Shown here piece by piece: positions 35,560 through 47,005 of a stretch of DNA of 64,000 nt. The notes under the pieces are model-generated. The model did no database searches. It had not been told where the DNA came from and saw nothing but the letters and a program-made list of their open reading frames with translations. Each line of letters begins with the position of its first letter. Positions within the stretch are counted from its first letter, which is position 1. The position numbers and the translations under genes are program-made. Where the stretch lies: positions 6,666 to 70,665 of the forward strand of contig NZ_QUFB01000011.1 of the NCBI RefSeq assembly GCF_003478335.1, written 5' to 3'. Source of the DNA: Clostridium sp. AM49-4BH (lineage in GTDB: Bacteria > Bacillota > Clostridia > Lachnospirales > Lachnospiraceae).

Positions 35560-37533
35560 TTAAATTAATTTTACCTTATCGATAAGATCAATAACAAGGT
35601 TTGGATAATACACTGTTCCGTCATTATATGCACCGGCGCCCAGGCCCATAACAGCGTAATCTCCACTCCATAATAATGCTCTGGCACCACTGCTCTCGAT
35701 CATACTGTTAGCAAATCCGATAGCATCCATGTTGCCGATCAAAACACGCTCTCCCCATGCGCCAGGTGCTATCCCTGCGGCACGGATCGACGATCTAATA
35801 TCACTACTGGATCTTGAGGCATCACTTGCATCAATAATTCCTGCTGAAACAATCTCGCTGCTATAAGATTTGGCTGCTGCGCTAAGCTTCGTATTAATAC
35901 GGAATGCGCTTTGTCCCTGATTTACCAAATATGCATTCAAAAGTTCTCCGCTTTCGGTTGCCATTGCGGTCTGCACCTCTGCCGGATATTTTAACTGCAA
36001 TGTCGTTTCACTGACCTTTGTCATATCATCCACCAAAAAGCTGTCGCTAAATGCCTGAATACAATATACCTGGTTGCTTCCGAGTGCATCCACAAATGCG
36101 ATAACTTCCGTTCCCTTGATCGTCTTTGTATATGCACCGGCTGCACTGCCTGCCAAATACCAGTCAACGCTGGTCCAGCCATTCGATGCTAATGTACTCG
36201 CCGGCGTTCCATAAGATACCTCGCCTGCATAAGACATTCCCGGTGCAATTGCTGTAATTCCGATCACTTCATTATCCTGCAAATATGCCAAAATATAAGT
36301 GCTATATTTCTGATCATATTGGTTGCCGCTCAGGCTGGAATTATTGCCATTCTCACGAAATGCGATCACATCAAATCCCTGTGGAGATTTTTCTTCACGT
36401 TTCACGTCAGTTGACTTACTTGCCAGTGCATTATTAAACGCTGTCTTTGTCATTCCAACCGAAAGCTGTCTGTTTCCTACCGTCAGTCCTGATAAACTTG
36501 GTGCTGCTGTTGGCGTCACTGACGGCGTTTTGCTTGGAGCTGACGTTGGGGTACCGGTTGGCGCATTCGTTGGTGCCGGCGTTGGAGTACTGGTAGTGCC
36601 ACTCGTTGGTGCTGGCGTCGGAGTACTGGTAGTACCACTCGTTGGTGTCGCACTTGGTGCTGCACTTGCAGATGGCTCCGGTGTCTTCTGTGCCGCTCCC
36701 TGTACTATGATCTTATCCGAATTCAAATAATATACGGTTTCTGTCATATTATCAACCAAACGCACATAAATCGTATTTACCGTACCTGTCTGCAAAGTAA
36801 AAGACTGATCATTTCTAGGATGATTTTGCCAAAAACCTTGTCCAAACTCTTCTCCTTCGTGACTTTTCAGTTCATCCAAAGACACCTCTCTACCGTAAGT
36901 ATTCGTATAATACAAAGAGCCGTCAAAAATATCTGTGTAACCAATTCGGATTGTTGCCGCTTCGGTTACTGTTACATCCTTCAACGGTCTGTGGTATGCA
37001 TTCCACGTCGTTGCCACATTATCATTCAAAATGATCTTCGCTGTCGTTGGGTCTCCCTCTTCCGAAGGTTGCGTTGTCTGCGAAGGATTGTCGGATACCT
37101 GTGGATTCTTGCTTGGTAAAGTTCCCGGATTAGCAGTTACTTTCGCCGTAGCTTTTGGCTTAGCAGTTACTTTTGCCACAGCTTTTGGCTTAGACGTAAC
37201 TTTCGCCTTTTTCTTTGCCTTGACAACAACTTTACAGGTATACTTCTTTTTGCCGATTTTGGCAACAATTTTAGCCGTTCCTTTTTTCTTCGCTTTGACA
37301 ACACCCTTCTTAGTTACTGTCGCAATTTTTTTCTTCGAAGAAGACCACTTTACTTTCTTTTTGGTCCCTTTCACCTTCAATTTAGCCTTTTTACCAACAG
37401 TCAATACAAGCTTTTTCTTGTTTAGCTTGACCTTTGCCTTGGCATCAGTCTGCTGCCCCGGTACAAACACCGATGTGATCACTAACGCTCCGGCAAGCAC
37501 AAGGCTCATCCATTTCTTTCTCTCTTTTTTCAT
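35560..37533 (-). CDS. Secreted Ig-like/CAP-domain protein 2
   Basis: A 657-residue paralogue of the proteins on either side. Signal peptide; BIG2/Ig-like domain rich in lysine (KVKLNKKKLVLTVGKKAKL, KVKWSSSKKKIATVTKKGVV); a unique domain at about 170-275 (VATTWNAYHRPLKDVTVTEAATIRIGY) not present in the other two; a Thr/Pro linker with TSGTTSTPTPAP repeats; the CAP-associated N domain (LSVGMTKTAFNNALASKSTDV); and the CAP domain (GELLNAYLVNQGQSAFRINTKLSAAAKSYSSE, GERVLIGNMDAIGFANSMIES). This copy is intact and gives the reference for repairing protein 1. The extra domain may be a carbohydrate- or protein-binding module. Confidence 0.85.
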   Translation of the reverse strand: MKKERKKWMSLVLAGALVITSVFVPGQQTDAKAKVKLNKKKLVLTVGKKAKLKVKGTKKKVKWSSSKKKIATVTKKGVVKAKKKGTAKIVAKIGKKKYTCKVVVKAKKKAKVTSKPKAVAKVTAKPKATAKVTANPGTLPSKNPQVSDNPSQTTQPSEEGDPTTAKIILNDNVATTWNAYHRPLKDVTVTEAATIRIGYTDIFDGSLYYTNTYGREVSLDELKSHEGEEFGQGFWQNHPRNDQSFTLQTGTVNTIYVRLVDNMTETVYYLNSDKIIVQGAAQKTPEPSASAAPSATPTSGTTSTPTPAPTSGTTSTPTPAPTNAPTGTPTSAPSKTPSVTPTAAPSLSGLTVGNRQLSVGMTKTAFNNALASKSTDVKREEKSPQGFDVIAFRENGNNSSLSGNQYDQKYSTYILAYLQDNEVIGITAIAPGMSYAGEVSYGTPASTLASNGWTSVDWYLAGSAAGAYTKTIKGTEVIAFVDALGSNQVYCIQAFSDSFLVDDMTKVSETTLQLKYPAEVQTAMATESGELLNAYLVNQGQSAFRINTKLSAAAKSYSSEIVSAGIIDASDASRSSSDIRSSIRAAGIAPGAWGERVLIGNMDAIGFANSMIESSGARALLWSGDYAVMGLGAGAYNDGTVYYPNLVIDLIDKVKLI

Positions 37534-37628
37534 GCTATTTCCACATTCCTTTCTCTGCCCGCTGGCTTGTCAGTTTTTGTATTCGCCACAGGCACAACAT
37601 TAAAATCACGGATTTCATCCCAGCCACT

Positions 37629-39017
37629 CTAAAATGCCACTCTCACATAATCTACAAAGTCAATGACCAAATATGTGTAAAACACATCGTCACCATTTTC
37701 AAAATATGCTGCACTTCCAAGCCCCATAACGCCAAGTCCCTCTTCATCGCAAAGCTGCGCTCTTGCCGCCTGACTCTGCACAGCAGAATTTGCAAAACCA
37801 ATGGCATCCATATTGTTGGCCATAATTCGCTCACCCCACTGTCCGCACTGTAAACCTGCGCCGACGATCGCCGATTTAATCTCAGAACTGCTTCTGGTCA
37901 TGTCTGTCGCATCTGTTGCACCGGCTTTTGCCATCGTGTTGCTGTAGCTTTGTGCCACACCACTTAATTTTGAATTGATCGCAAGGGAACGCATTCCATA
38001 AAAAGTGAGATATGCATTGATCAGCTCGCCACTCTCTGTTGCCATCGCCTTTACCACTGCATCGCTGTACGTACATGACGCATCCTGACTGGAAAGATTG
38101 GTCATTCCATCAATAGAATAGGCTTTATCAAACGCCTGTATACAGTAAGTCGTCTGGGTTCCATAATAATCTACAAACGCCAGCACATTCGCATTGGAAG
38201 TCTCTGTGGAATAGGCTCCTTCTCCATCTTTGTGTTTATCGTTATGTGCTGCATACCATTCTACCGATGACCAACTGCTTGATGATTCTAAAACAGCTGC
38301 ACTGGTTCCCGCTTTTACTAAAGAACCATATGCCATTGATTTACTGATACCACAAATACCTACGACCTTGCCGCTTTTCAGATACAGCAAAATATATGTA
38401 CTAAATTTGTCATCGCGCGAAACGCTGGAGTTGTTACCGTTTGGTCGGAATGCAAGGACATCAAATCCCTGTGGAGATTTTTCCGAACGCAATATATCCG
38501 TCGAAAGTGAACCCAATACCGTGTGCACCTGCGCCAATGTCATACCAAGTGTCAGATTGCGTCCTCCAATCTGAAAAATATCCCCATTTAGTGCTACATT
38601 CTTACCCGGTGTACCGTTCACCTTCTGTGTACCGCCATTCGTTTTCGAACTGTTATTCTTACGGTTTGTATTTTTATTGCTTTTTTTAGTGGAAGCTGCT
38701 TTTACCGTTACTTTGCAGACATATTTTTTCTTGCCAACTTTAGCAGTGATCTTAGCAGTTCCTTTTTTCTTTGCCTTGACAACACCTTTTTTCGTAACGG
38801 TCGCTACCTTCTTTTTATTGCTGGACCATTTTACTTTTTTCTTGTTGTTCTTTAGCTTTAACGTAGTCTTTTTACCAACTTTTAAAACAACTTTCGTTTT
38901 GTTTAGCTTCACCTTCTTCTTGGCGGCAGCCGCAGCATCCATGCTCTGTGGCATTATCATTGCGGCAGCTAGTGCTAATGCTAATACACGCGCCCATGGC
39001 TGTCTTCTTTTTTTCAT
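37629..39017 (-). CDS. Secreted Ig-like/CAP-domain protein 3
   Basis: A 462-residue paralogue, the shortest of the three: signal peptide (MKKRRQPWARVLALALAAAM), one BIG2/Ig-like domain (KVKLNKTKVVLKVGKKTTL, KVKWSSNKKKVATVTKKG), a short Asn/Ser/Lys linker rather than a Thr/Pro tract, the CAP-associated N domain (LTLGMTLAQVHTVLGSL, SPQGFDVLAFR) and the CAP domain (GELINAYLTFYGMRSLAINSK, GERIMANNMDAIGFANSAVQS). ATG at 39017 follows GAGGAG. All three share the WGERI-NMDAIGFAN block. Confidence 0.85.
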   Translation of the reverse strand: MKKRRQPWARVLALALAAAMIMPQSMDAAAAAKKKVKLNKTKVVLKVGKKTTLKLKNNKKKVKWSSNKKKVATVTKKGVVKAKKKGTAKITAKVGKKKYVCKVTVKAASTKKSNKNTNRKNNSSKTNGGTQKVNGTPGKNVALNGDIFQIGGRNLTLGMTLAQVHTVLGSLSTDILRSEKSPQGFDVLAFRPNGNNSSVSRDDKFSTYILLYLKSGKVVGICGISKSMAYGSLVKAGTSAAVLESSSSWSSVEWYAAHNDKHKDGEGAYSTETSNANVLAFVDYYGTQTTYCIQAFDKAYSIDGMTNLSSQDASCTYSDAVVKAMATESGELINAYLTFYGMRSLAINSKLSGVAQSYSNTMAKAGATDATDMTRSSSEIKSAIVGAGLQCGQWGERIMANNMDAIGFANSAVQSQAARAQLCDEEGLGVMGLGSAAYFENGDDVFYTYLVIDFVDYVRVAF

Positions 39018-39224
39018 ACGCTCCTCTTTTCCATGCCGATTGTACGACATTAATTTTCATTTCTATGTTACCTTTTATTATATGATATTCTTCTCTATTT
39101 CTCAACCGTTTTCGTACAGTATTTATGCGGTTTGTACGAATTTACACCTGACACATTTCTGCCATTTTTGGAACCCCATTGATAAGCAGCTCTAACTTCC
39201 GGTATGGAAAGTTTCCTATAATGC

Positions 39225-39266
39225 AAAAAACAGTTTTGATATTCTCGAATGAGAATACCAAAACTG
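39225..39266 (-). terminator. Terminator of the ATP synthase operon
   Basis: A long stem 39231-39246 / 39251-39266 (CAGTTTTG...CAAAACTG with one mismatch), loop GAAT, then a T run on the minus strand. Confidence 0.92.
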
Positions 39267-39333
39267 CTTATCGTATTTACCTACTTTGCGTTCACTATGC
39301 ATTGTTCAGGCACGAGCATTGCATCGCACTGTA

Positions 39334-39747
39334 TTATTTACCTAGCGTGCTGACAAGATTAATTCTCGTCAGTGCCTTTTTAAGTGCTAATTCTGCGCGT
39401 ACCATGTCTACCTGCTTCTCACCGCTTCCGATACGACGTTCTGCGCGGAGCTTTGCCTCTTCTGCTCGGTGCACATCGATCTCATCCGGCCACTCACAGG
39501 CTTCCGCGAGCACCGTAACCTTATTGCCGCGAATTTCCACAAATCCATCCAGCAAAGCCGCCTCACGTACTTTGCCTTCCTGATGGATCTTGACAACACC
39601 CGGTTCAACAATTGCCGTAAGTGGGATATGTCCCGCCAGCACACCGATCTCACCTTCTGTTGTCCGCATTTCAACCATGTCCACTTCCTCGTCAAAAAAG
39701 ATTCGGGTCGGAGATATGATCTGCAAAGTAAATGTTTTGTCTGCCAT
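39334..39747 (-). CDS. atpC: ATP synthase F1 epsilon subunit
   Basis: A 137-residue subunit of the central stalk: an N-terminal beta barrel (FTLQIISPTRIFFDEEVDMVEMRTTEGEIGVLAGHIPLTA) and a C-terminal helical hairpin (AEEAKLRAERRIGSGEKQVD...LALKKALTRINLV). Last gene of the atp operon, with AGGAGGG upstream of its ATG. Confidence 0.97.
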   Translation of the reverse strand: MADKTFTLQIISPTRIFFDEEVDMVEMRTTEGEIGVLAGHIPLTAIVEPGVVKIHQEGKVREAALLDGFVEIRGNKVTVLAEACEWPDEIDVHRAEEAKLRAERRIGSGEKQVDMVRAELALKKALTRINLVSTLGK

Positions 39748-39761
39748 ATGACCCTCCTTTC

Positions 39762-41158
<1,397 letters not shown>

Positions 41159-41180
41159 TTAATTTCTCCTTTTTATTTTG

Positions 41181-42059
41181 CTATGAAATCGCGGATGCTC
41201 CTGCGATAATCTCCGTCAATTCCTGTGTAATAGATGCCTGACGGGCTCTATTATATTTTAGCGACAAGTCACTGATCATCTCTTCCGCATTACTCGTTGC
41301 CGAATCCATTGCCTGCATACGTGCACCGTTTTCACTGGCATGTGACTCCACAAGTCCGCCAAAGATCAGGCTGTTCACGTACTTTGGAATAATCGCATTT
41401 AATGCTTCTTCCGGTGCCGGCTCATAATTCATCAACGTGATGCGATCGATCGGGTTCTCTTCTACGTCCTCCGCATCTGCTGTAATATCGGATGCGTTGA
41501 TCGGAAGCAGTTTCATCATCGTAGGGATCTGTACCATCGTGTTCTTAAAGATCGTATAGATCAGATAAATCTCTCCGATCTCCCCCATCGTAAACTTGCT
41601 CAAAACTTCTTTGCCAATCTCCGATGCATCTGCATATAATGGTTCGTTGATCGCCTCCGAATAATCTCCGGCTATGGTGTAACCCTCACGCTCCACGCTG
41701 TCACGACCCTTTGTACCAACTGCATAGACCACTGTGTTTTCCGTAGTAAAACGTTCGTCTTTCGTCAACAGTTTCACTGCATTCGAGTTGTAACCACCTG
41801 CCAATCCGCGGTTCGATGTGATCAGGATCACTGCTTTTTTGTCAGACCGGCTTTTGCAAAACGGATGGGACATTTCCCCGGACTTGGCGATCATCGCTGC
41901 CACAGCCTCATACATCGCATCAAAATAAGGTTTTGATACTTCTGCACCGACTTTTGCTTTCTGCAGCTTGACAGAGGAAACAAGTTTCATCGCTTTGGTA
42001 ATCTGTCCGGTACTTTGGACACTTTCTTTACGCCGTTTGATATCTCTCATTGACGCCAT
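41181..42059 (-). CDS. atpG: ATP synthase F1 gamma subunit
   Basis: A 292-residue rotor subunit with the conserved start MASMRDIKRRKESVQSTGQITKAMKLVSSVKLQKA, the ITSNRGLAGGYNSN block and a C-terminal helix with MQAMDSATSNAEEMI and LSLKYNRARQASITQELTEI shown in part. GGGAGG lies upstream of the ATG. It is intact. Confidence 0.97.
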   Translation of the reverse strand: MASMRDIKRRKESVQSTGQITKAMKLVSSVKLQKAKVGAEVSKPYFDAMYEAVAAMIAKSGEMSHPFCKSRSDKKAVILITSNRGLAGGYNSNAVKLLTKDERFTTENTVVYAVGTKGRDSVEREGYTIAGDYSEAINEPLYADASEIGKEVLSKFTMGEIGEIYLIYTIFKNTMVQIPTMMKLLPINASDITADAEDVEENPIDRITLMNYEPAPEEALNAIIPKYVNSLIFGGLVESHASENGARMQAMDSATSNAEEMISDLSLKYNRARQASITQELTEIIAGASAIS

Positions 42060-42081
42060 TGTCTCTTACCTCCCCTCGAAA

Positions 42082-43590
42082 CTATTTTTCAAACTCTGCT
42101 TTAAACTCCTCGATTGCCTGGATCAGTTTCTTCTCTGTGTCTTCCTTGATCTCTTTGTCCTCGCGAATGGAAGCAGGGACTTCCGGATATTTCGTATCGA
42201 TATACTCAAACAATCCTTTTTCAAAGTCCATAATGTCATCTACTTCTACATCGATCAAGTACTTCTTGGTCGCCGCATAGATAATGATAACCTGATTTTC
42301 AACCGGCATCGGCTTGTACTGATCCTGCTTCAGGATCTCACGAATACGCTCGCCCTGTGCCAACTGCTCCTTCGTCTCAGGATCGAGATCCGAACTAAAC
42401 TGTGAAAATGCCGCCAGCTCACGATACTGTGCAAGCTCGATACGGATCGGTCCGGAAATCTTCTTCATCGCTTTGATCTGTGCAGAACCTCCTACACGAG
42501 ATACTGACAAACCGGCATTGACTGCAGGTCGGAAACCAGCATTAAACATCTCTGTTTCCAAATAGATCTGTCCATCTGTGATAGAAATAACATTTGTTGG
42601 AATATAGGCGGATACATCGCCTGCCTGCGTCTCAATGATCGGCAATGCCGTCAATGAACCACCGCCCAGCTTATCTGACAATCTCGCTGCACGCTCCAAC
42701 AATCTGGAATGCAGATAGAATACATCTCCAGGGAATGCCTCACGTCCTGGCGGACGCTTAAGCAGCAAGGAAAGTGTACGATATGCCGCAGCATGTTTGG
42801 TTAAGTCATCATACACAACCAATACATCTTCGCCGTTCTCCATCCATTCCTCACCAATTGCACATCCGGAATATGGTGCAATATACTGAAGCGGTGCTAA
42901 CTCACTCGCTGTTGCTGCAACGATCGTGGTATAATCCATCGCTCCATATTCTTCTAATTTTTTCACAAGGTTGGCAATCGTTGACGCTTTCTGTCCGATC
43001 GCTACGTAAATACATTTTACGCCCTGTCCTTTCTGATTAATGATCGTGTCGATCGCGATCGCGGTTTTACCGGTCTGGCGGTCACCAATGATCAACTCAC
43101 GCTGTCCTCTTCCGATCGGTACCATGGAGTCAATCGCCTTAATACCTGTCTGAAGCGGTGTGTCTACGGATTTACGTGCGATAACACCGGATGCCACACG
43201 CTCGATCTGTCTGGACTTATCGGTTTTGATCGGTCCTTTGCCATCAATCGGCTGTCCCAGTGCATTCACTACACGTCCGAGCATGGCATCTCCAACCGGC
43301 ACCTCAACAACATGACCTGTCGTCTTTACGGTGTCGCCTTCATTGATGTTTTTATGGTCACCCAAAAGAACCGCACCTACGTTATCTTCTTCCAAGTTCA
43401 ATACCATGCCATATATCTCATTAGGAAATTCCAACAGTTCACCCTGCATCGCTTTCTCTAAGCCATGAATACGGGCAATTCCGTCGGCAACCTGTATTAC
43501 AGTACCTATATCTGCTACTTCAAATTTGGTACTGTAGTTTTTAATCTGCTCTTTAATGACTGAGCTGATTTCCTCAGGTCTCAAATTCAT
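42082..43590 (-). CDS. atpA: ATP synthase F1 alpha subunit
   Basis: A 502-residue regulatory nucleotide-binding subunit: [17 protein letters not shown] (P-loop with Gln), [14 protein letters not shown], the alpha signature [15 protein letters not shown], and a C-terminal helical domain. It is intact and of normal length. AAGAAGG precedes the ATG, with 22 bp to atpG. Confidence 0.98.
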   Translation of the reverse strand: MNLRPEEISSVIKEQIKNYSTKFEVADIGTVIQVADGIARIHGLEKAMQGELLEFPNEIYGMVLNLEEDNVGAVLLGDHKNINEGDTVKTTGHVVEVPVGDAMLGRVVNALGQPIDGKGPIKTDKSRQIERVASGVIARKSVDTPLQTGIKAIDSMVPIGRGQRELIIGDRQTGKTAIAIDTIINQKGQGVKCIYVAIGQKASTIANLVKKLEEYGAMDYTTIVAATASELAPLQYIAPYSGCAIGEEWMENGEDVLVVYDDLTKHAAAYRTLSLLLKRPPGREAFPGDVFYLHSRLLERAARLSDKLGGGSLTALPIIETQAGDVSAYIPTNVISITDGQIYLETEMFNAGFRPAVNAGLSVSRVGGSAQIKAMKKISGPIRIELAQYRELAAFSQFSSDLDPETKEQLAQGERIREILKQDQYKPMPVENQVIIIYAATKKYLIDVEVDDIMDFEKGLFEYIDTKYPEVPASIREDKEIKEDTEKKLIQAIEEFKAEFEK

Positions 43591-43619
43591 GATACACTCG
43601 CACCTTCTTTCTGTTTATT

Positions 43620-44170
43620 CTAATTCGTCAACTGAACCTGCGACAACTCTTTTGCCATTCGATTCAGCTTTGATCTGATACTGCTGTCTACCACTCTGTC
43701 TCCGATACGGATCACCACGCCACCGATCAGGATGCATCCACAGAATAGTTCATGATGAACTCCACATAAGATGTCGTGTTCAATAATTTCTGCACGATCT
43801 CCTGCTTCTCATCCTTAGACAGTTCGACAGCCGATATCACATATGCCACGCCGATCTTTTTGTATTCACGAACCTTATCAATGAAATACGTCAAAATCTT
43901 TTCGATTTCCGAAAAACGTCCTTTTTCAACGATAGTGACCATGAATCCTGTCAGCGTATCGGATGCTTTGCCAGCAAACACCTGCTCTACCAGTGAGACT
44001 TTCTGCTCAACCGGAAGCTTCGGATGTGTCAGCAACTTGATGTACTGCTCATTCGCTTCGATCACATCAAGCACGATCTGCACTTCCTCCAGAGTGGAAT
44101 CAATTGTTCCCTCTTCCACGGCAACCTCAAACAAGGCTTCGCCGTATGTCTTTGATACTAACTTAGCCAT
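43620..44170 (-). CDS. atpH: ATP synthase F1 delta subunit (apparent frameshift near 43735)
   Basis: A peripheral-stalk subunit. The N-terminal domain (LVSKTYGEALFEVAVEEG) and most of the C-terminal part are in the frame ending at 43727 with NYSVDAS. The conserved end (LIGGVVIRIGDRVVDSSIRSKL...ELSQVQLTN) continues in another frame up to a TAG at 43620. One added C in GCATCCTGATC gives DASLIGGVVIR, the family sequence. Overlaps atpF by 13 nt. Confidence 0.9.
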
Positions 44171-44712
44171 GTCTCATCACCCATCTCTTCCAAAGTGTCT
44201 GCAAGCAACTGTGACTGTTTGCTTTCGTCCAAAGAAGATGCAACGATTTTACCAGCCATTGCCGTTGCGACATTAATGATTTCCTGTTTCATTTCATCCT
44301 TGACCTTGCTCTTCTCCAGTTCAACTTCTCGATTTGCACGGGCAACGATCTGTGCGGCTTCTTCCCTCGCTTCTTCTAACATGACACTTTCTTTCTTGAG
44401 TGCCTTTTTACGCGCTTCGCTCAGGATCTCATCCGTCTCTTTTTGCACATTTTTTATTTTTTCATCATATTCTGCTTTGAATTGAATTGCATCCTGCTTC
44501 TCGCGCGCTGCCGTTTCCATCTGCTCACGAATGCCTTCCTGCCGCTTCTCCATCAGATTTCTCGCCGGATTAAACAACAGATAGGACAGAAGCAAAAATA
44601 CAAAAAACATTGCTAATATGGTAATCGCTGAGTCTACTAATAACTGTGGATCTAAACCAAAAATATAATCGCCCAGTCCACTGCTCAGTGCAACCTGAAT
44701 TACTCCGCTCAC
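44158..44712 (-). CDS. atpF: ATP synthase F0 b subunit
   Basis: A 184-residue peripheral-stalk subunit with one membrane helix (ITILAMFFVFLLLSYLLFNPARNLMEKRQEGI) and a long charged coiled coil. GTG at 44712 has AAAGGAGG 7 nt upstream. Confidence 0.95.
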   Translation of the reverse strand: MSGVIQVALSSGLGDYIFGLDPQLLVDSAITILAMFFVFLLLSYLLFNPARNLMEKRQEGIREQMETAAREKQDAIQFKAEYDEKIKNVQKETDEILSEARKKALKKESVMLEEAREEAAQIVARANREVELEKSKVKDEMKQEIINVATAMAGKIVASSLDESKQSQLLADTLEEMGDETWLS

Positions 44713-44763
44713 GTTAGTGCCTCCTTTCCGCTAGAGTCTTCCACCAAATGCTTACGCCATCTT

Positions 44764-44795
44764 CCGGTCATTTTTCCATTGAAAAATAGTACCGG
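44764..44795 (-). promoter_or_regulatory. Intercistronic mRNA hairpin between atpE and atpF
   Basis: On the minus strand CCGGT-ACT-ATTTTTC-AATG-GAAAAAT-G-ACCGG folds into a two-part 12-bp stem starting 19 nt after the atpE stop. It lacks a T run, so it may be a stability or processing structure that favours atpE mRNA rather than a terminator. Confidence 0.5.
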
Positions 44796-44814
44796 CTGCC
44801 GGCATTTGCATTGA

Positions 44815-45096
<282 letters not shown>

Positions 45097-45131
45097 CTAA
45101 AGTGCTTATCCGCACTTCTTCACTTTTTTGT

Positions 45132-45904
45132 TTATGCCTGATCCCCAATCGCATCCGAGACAAAGCACATTGTCAACATACAAAATACATACGTCTGAAT
45201 TGCACCGGAAAATACATCCAAATAAATGTGCAATGCAGCCGGCCAGATTAATGTCAAAACCTTTGGCAATAATCCGTAGATCAATCCCGTCATAACCGTT
45301 CCGGATAAAATATTACCGAACAAACGGAGAGACATAGAAACCGGTGTGGAAAATTCACTGATCAAGTTCATTGGAAAGAACAGAAAGATCGGTTCAAACA
45401 ATCCCTTAATCTTACCGAATTTCTGGTACTTAAAACCGTTGTATTGAATCATCACCCAAGTAATGATCGCCAACGGAAATGTGACACCGTAATCTGCTGT
45501 CGGCGGTCGAAGCCTAGCAAACCGGACAAGTTGCACGCCAAAATAAATAAAAACAGAGCGCTGACATAGTTACGAAACTTTGGTGCCTTACTCTCTCCCA
45601 TGGAGCCCGCCACCATACCATCCAGCGATTCTACGATCAGCTCGACCACATTTAGAAACGGTCCCGGCACCTGATCCGGAGTCGCCTTACGAATCGCACG
45701 ATTTGCAAAAACAGCAAAAATAAGCAGTGCAGCGATTACAATGATCATGGATATATGCGTCGTAGTCAGATACACATCTGAACCGAAAAACTTGAATTTC
45801 GTATATCCATGGATAAAAAAGTCTACCTGCTGCTCATTTCCCTTTGCCAAAAACACATTGTTTGCAAAGGAATCAAACGGCATACAAAAGACGCCACTTC
45901 CCAC
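45132..45904 (-). CDS. atpB: ATP synthase F0 a subunit (apparent frameshift near 45511)
   Basis: A membrane stator subunit. The N-terminal frame ends in CNLSGLLGFDRRQQ, and the remainder (RPPTADYGVTFPLAIITWVM, then MSLRLFGNILSG with the essential Arg, then FSGAIQTYVFCMLTMCFVSDA) is in another frame. Adding one C to GGCTTCGACC gives LLGLRPPTADYGVT, the expected sequence. The start is probably GTG at 45904 after AGGTGA; ATG at 45883 is the alternative. Confidence 0.92.
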
Positions 45905-46063
45905 ATTCTCACCTTCCCTTTCTATAGAATAAATTATATATACAGGCAAATATCTCTTGTTTACCATTTCATTACAAAGCGAAAATCAACGTTTCACGAT
46001 ACATTGCACCGCACAACCGCAATCTCCTATAAAATAAAACAACAGAATATCTGCAATACATAT

Positions 46064-46456
46064 CTATTTTTTTAATAATTTTTCATAATGCGGGTGCATT
46101 TTCGGATACGATAATGCACTGACCTTGACTCCAAACAACGTCAGTATCGCCGGAATCGGATGTACATATTCATAAAATATCATGCATACCGCCAGCGTAA
46201 CCGCCATGATCACCAATCTCTGCAGCGATGCAAGCTGCGCATGTCTGGATGCATGCGCCGGATCCATATCAAGCGCAATGTCCAGGTGGCGAAACATATG
46301 CCACAAAAGAACTAATGCCGCCGCACCACCAAACAGTCCTCCAAATAACATCGAAACTCTGCCTCGACTGATAATTACAAAAAGCAGCGTAACAATGGCT
46401 GTCCACAGAATAGAACTAATCATCAATTCCTTTAGTACCTGTTTTACCTGTTTCAT
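46064..46456 (-). CDS. atpI: ATP synthase subunit I (AtpI-type)
   Basis: A 130-residue membrane protein with four hydrophobic segments, matching the AtpI/ATP-synt_I type (LFGGLFGGAAALVLLWHMFRHLDIALDMDPAHASRHAQLASLQRL region). Helps assemble the c ring. The N-terminus overlaps atpZ by 41 nt; an internal ATG at 46423 would reduce this to 8 nt. Confidence 0.85.
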   Translation of the reverse strand: MKQVKQVLKELMISSILWTAIVTLLFVIISRGRVSMLFGGLFGGAAALVLLWHMFRHLDIALDMDPAHASRHAQLASLQRLVIMAVTLAVCMIFYEYVHPIPAILTLFGVKVSALSYPKMHPHYEKLLKK

Positions 46457-46745
46457 GCTCTCCCGCTGCTTCCTCCCGCTTCTCGGTGAGTCCTTTCATA
46501 TAATCAAGCTGCTCATGCTCTTTCTTCATGTCAGCCTCATAAAAGGACTTGGTTAATATATATACATTTTTGAACGCAGCCCCGATTCCTAACAACAACA
46601 TGAACGGAAATATGATCTGTGTACCAAACAGACGATTCAGCCAAGTGCCCAGCCAACCGCTAATAAAGATCGGCACGAGCATTGTAATACTGATCTGCGT
46701 GATCATCATAAAACTACGCAAAATTTTCTTCTCTTTCTTACTCAT
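46416..46745 (-). CDS. atpZ: AtpZ/AtpI-family accessory protein, first gene of the atp operon
   Basis: A 109-residue protein with two membrane helices (SFMMITQISITMLVPIFISGWLGTWLNRLFG and PFMLLLGIGAAFKNVYIL regions, given in part) and a charged C-terminal tail. It matches the F0F1-ATPase gene 1 family, which forms a Mg2+/Ca2+ transport or assembly factor with AtpI. Confidence 0.85.
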   Translation of the reverse strand: MSKKEKKILRSFMMITQISITMLVPIFISGWLGTWLNRLFGTQIIFPFMLLLGIGAAFKNVYILTKSFYEADMKKEHEQLDYMKGLTEKREEAAGEHETGKTGTKGIDD

Positions 46746-46770
46746 TTTTTAATAACCTCTCATTATGCTA

Positions 46771-46799
46771 TTATAATTTATTCTTCTGAAAAAGTCCAC
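46771..46799 (-). promoter_or_regulatory. Promoter of the ATP synthase operon
   Basis: Minus-strand TGGACT (46799-46794), 17-nt spacer, TATAAT (46776-46771), 26 bp upstream of atpZ. Confidence 0.65.
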
Positions 46800-46901
46800 C
46801 AAAGAGCGCAAAAAATCTCGTGTAGTATCAAGCGATCTGCTAACTCCTTTTCCCCTCCGATCATCCCGCAAATAATTTAATTCGATAAGCTAGAAAGTCC
46901 T

Positions 46902-46930
46902 TTACAAGCCAACTTCCCTAGACTATAATT
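46902..46930 (+). promoter_or_regulatory. Promoter of the DUF402 gene
   Basis: TTTACA (46902-46907), 17-nt spacer, TATAAT (46925-46930). It is divergent from the atp promoter in the same 260-bp spacer. Confidence 0.7.
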
Positions 46931-47005
46931 ATTCCACAAGAAGAAAAAGAGCAAAACCAGCGTTTTGCTATCAAATAAAAATAAGCCGCTGAAAGGAGTT
47001 GCTTC

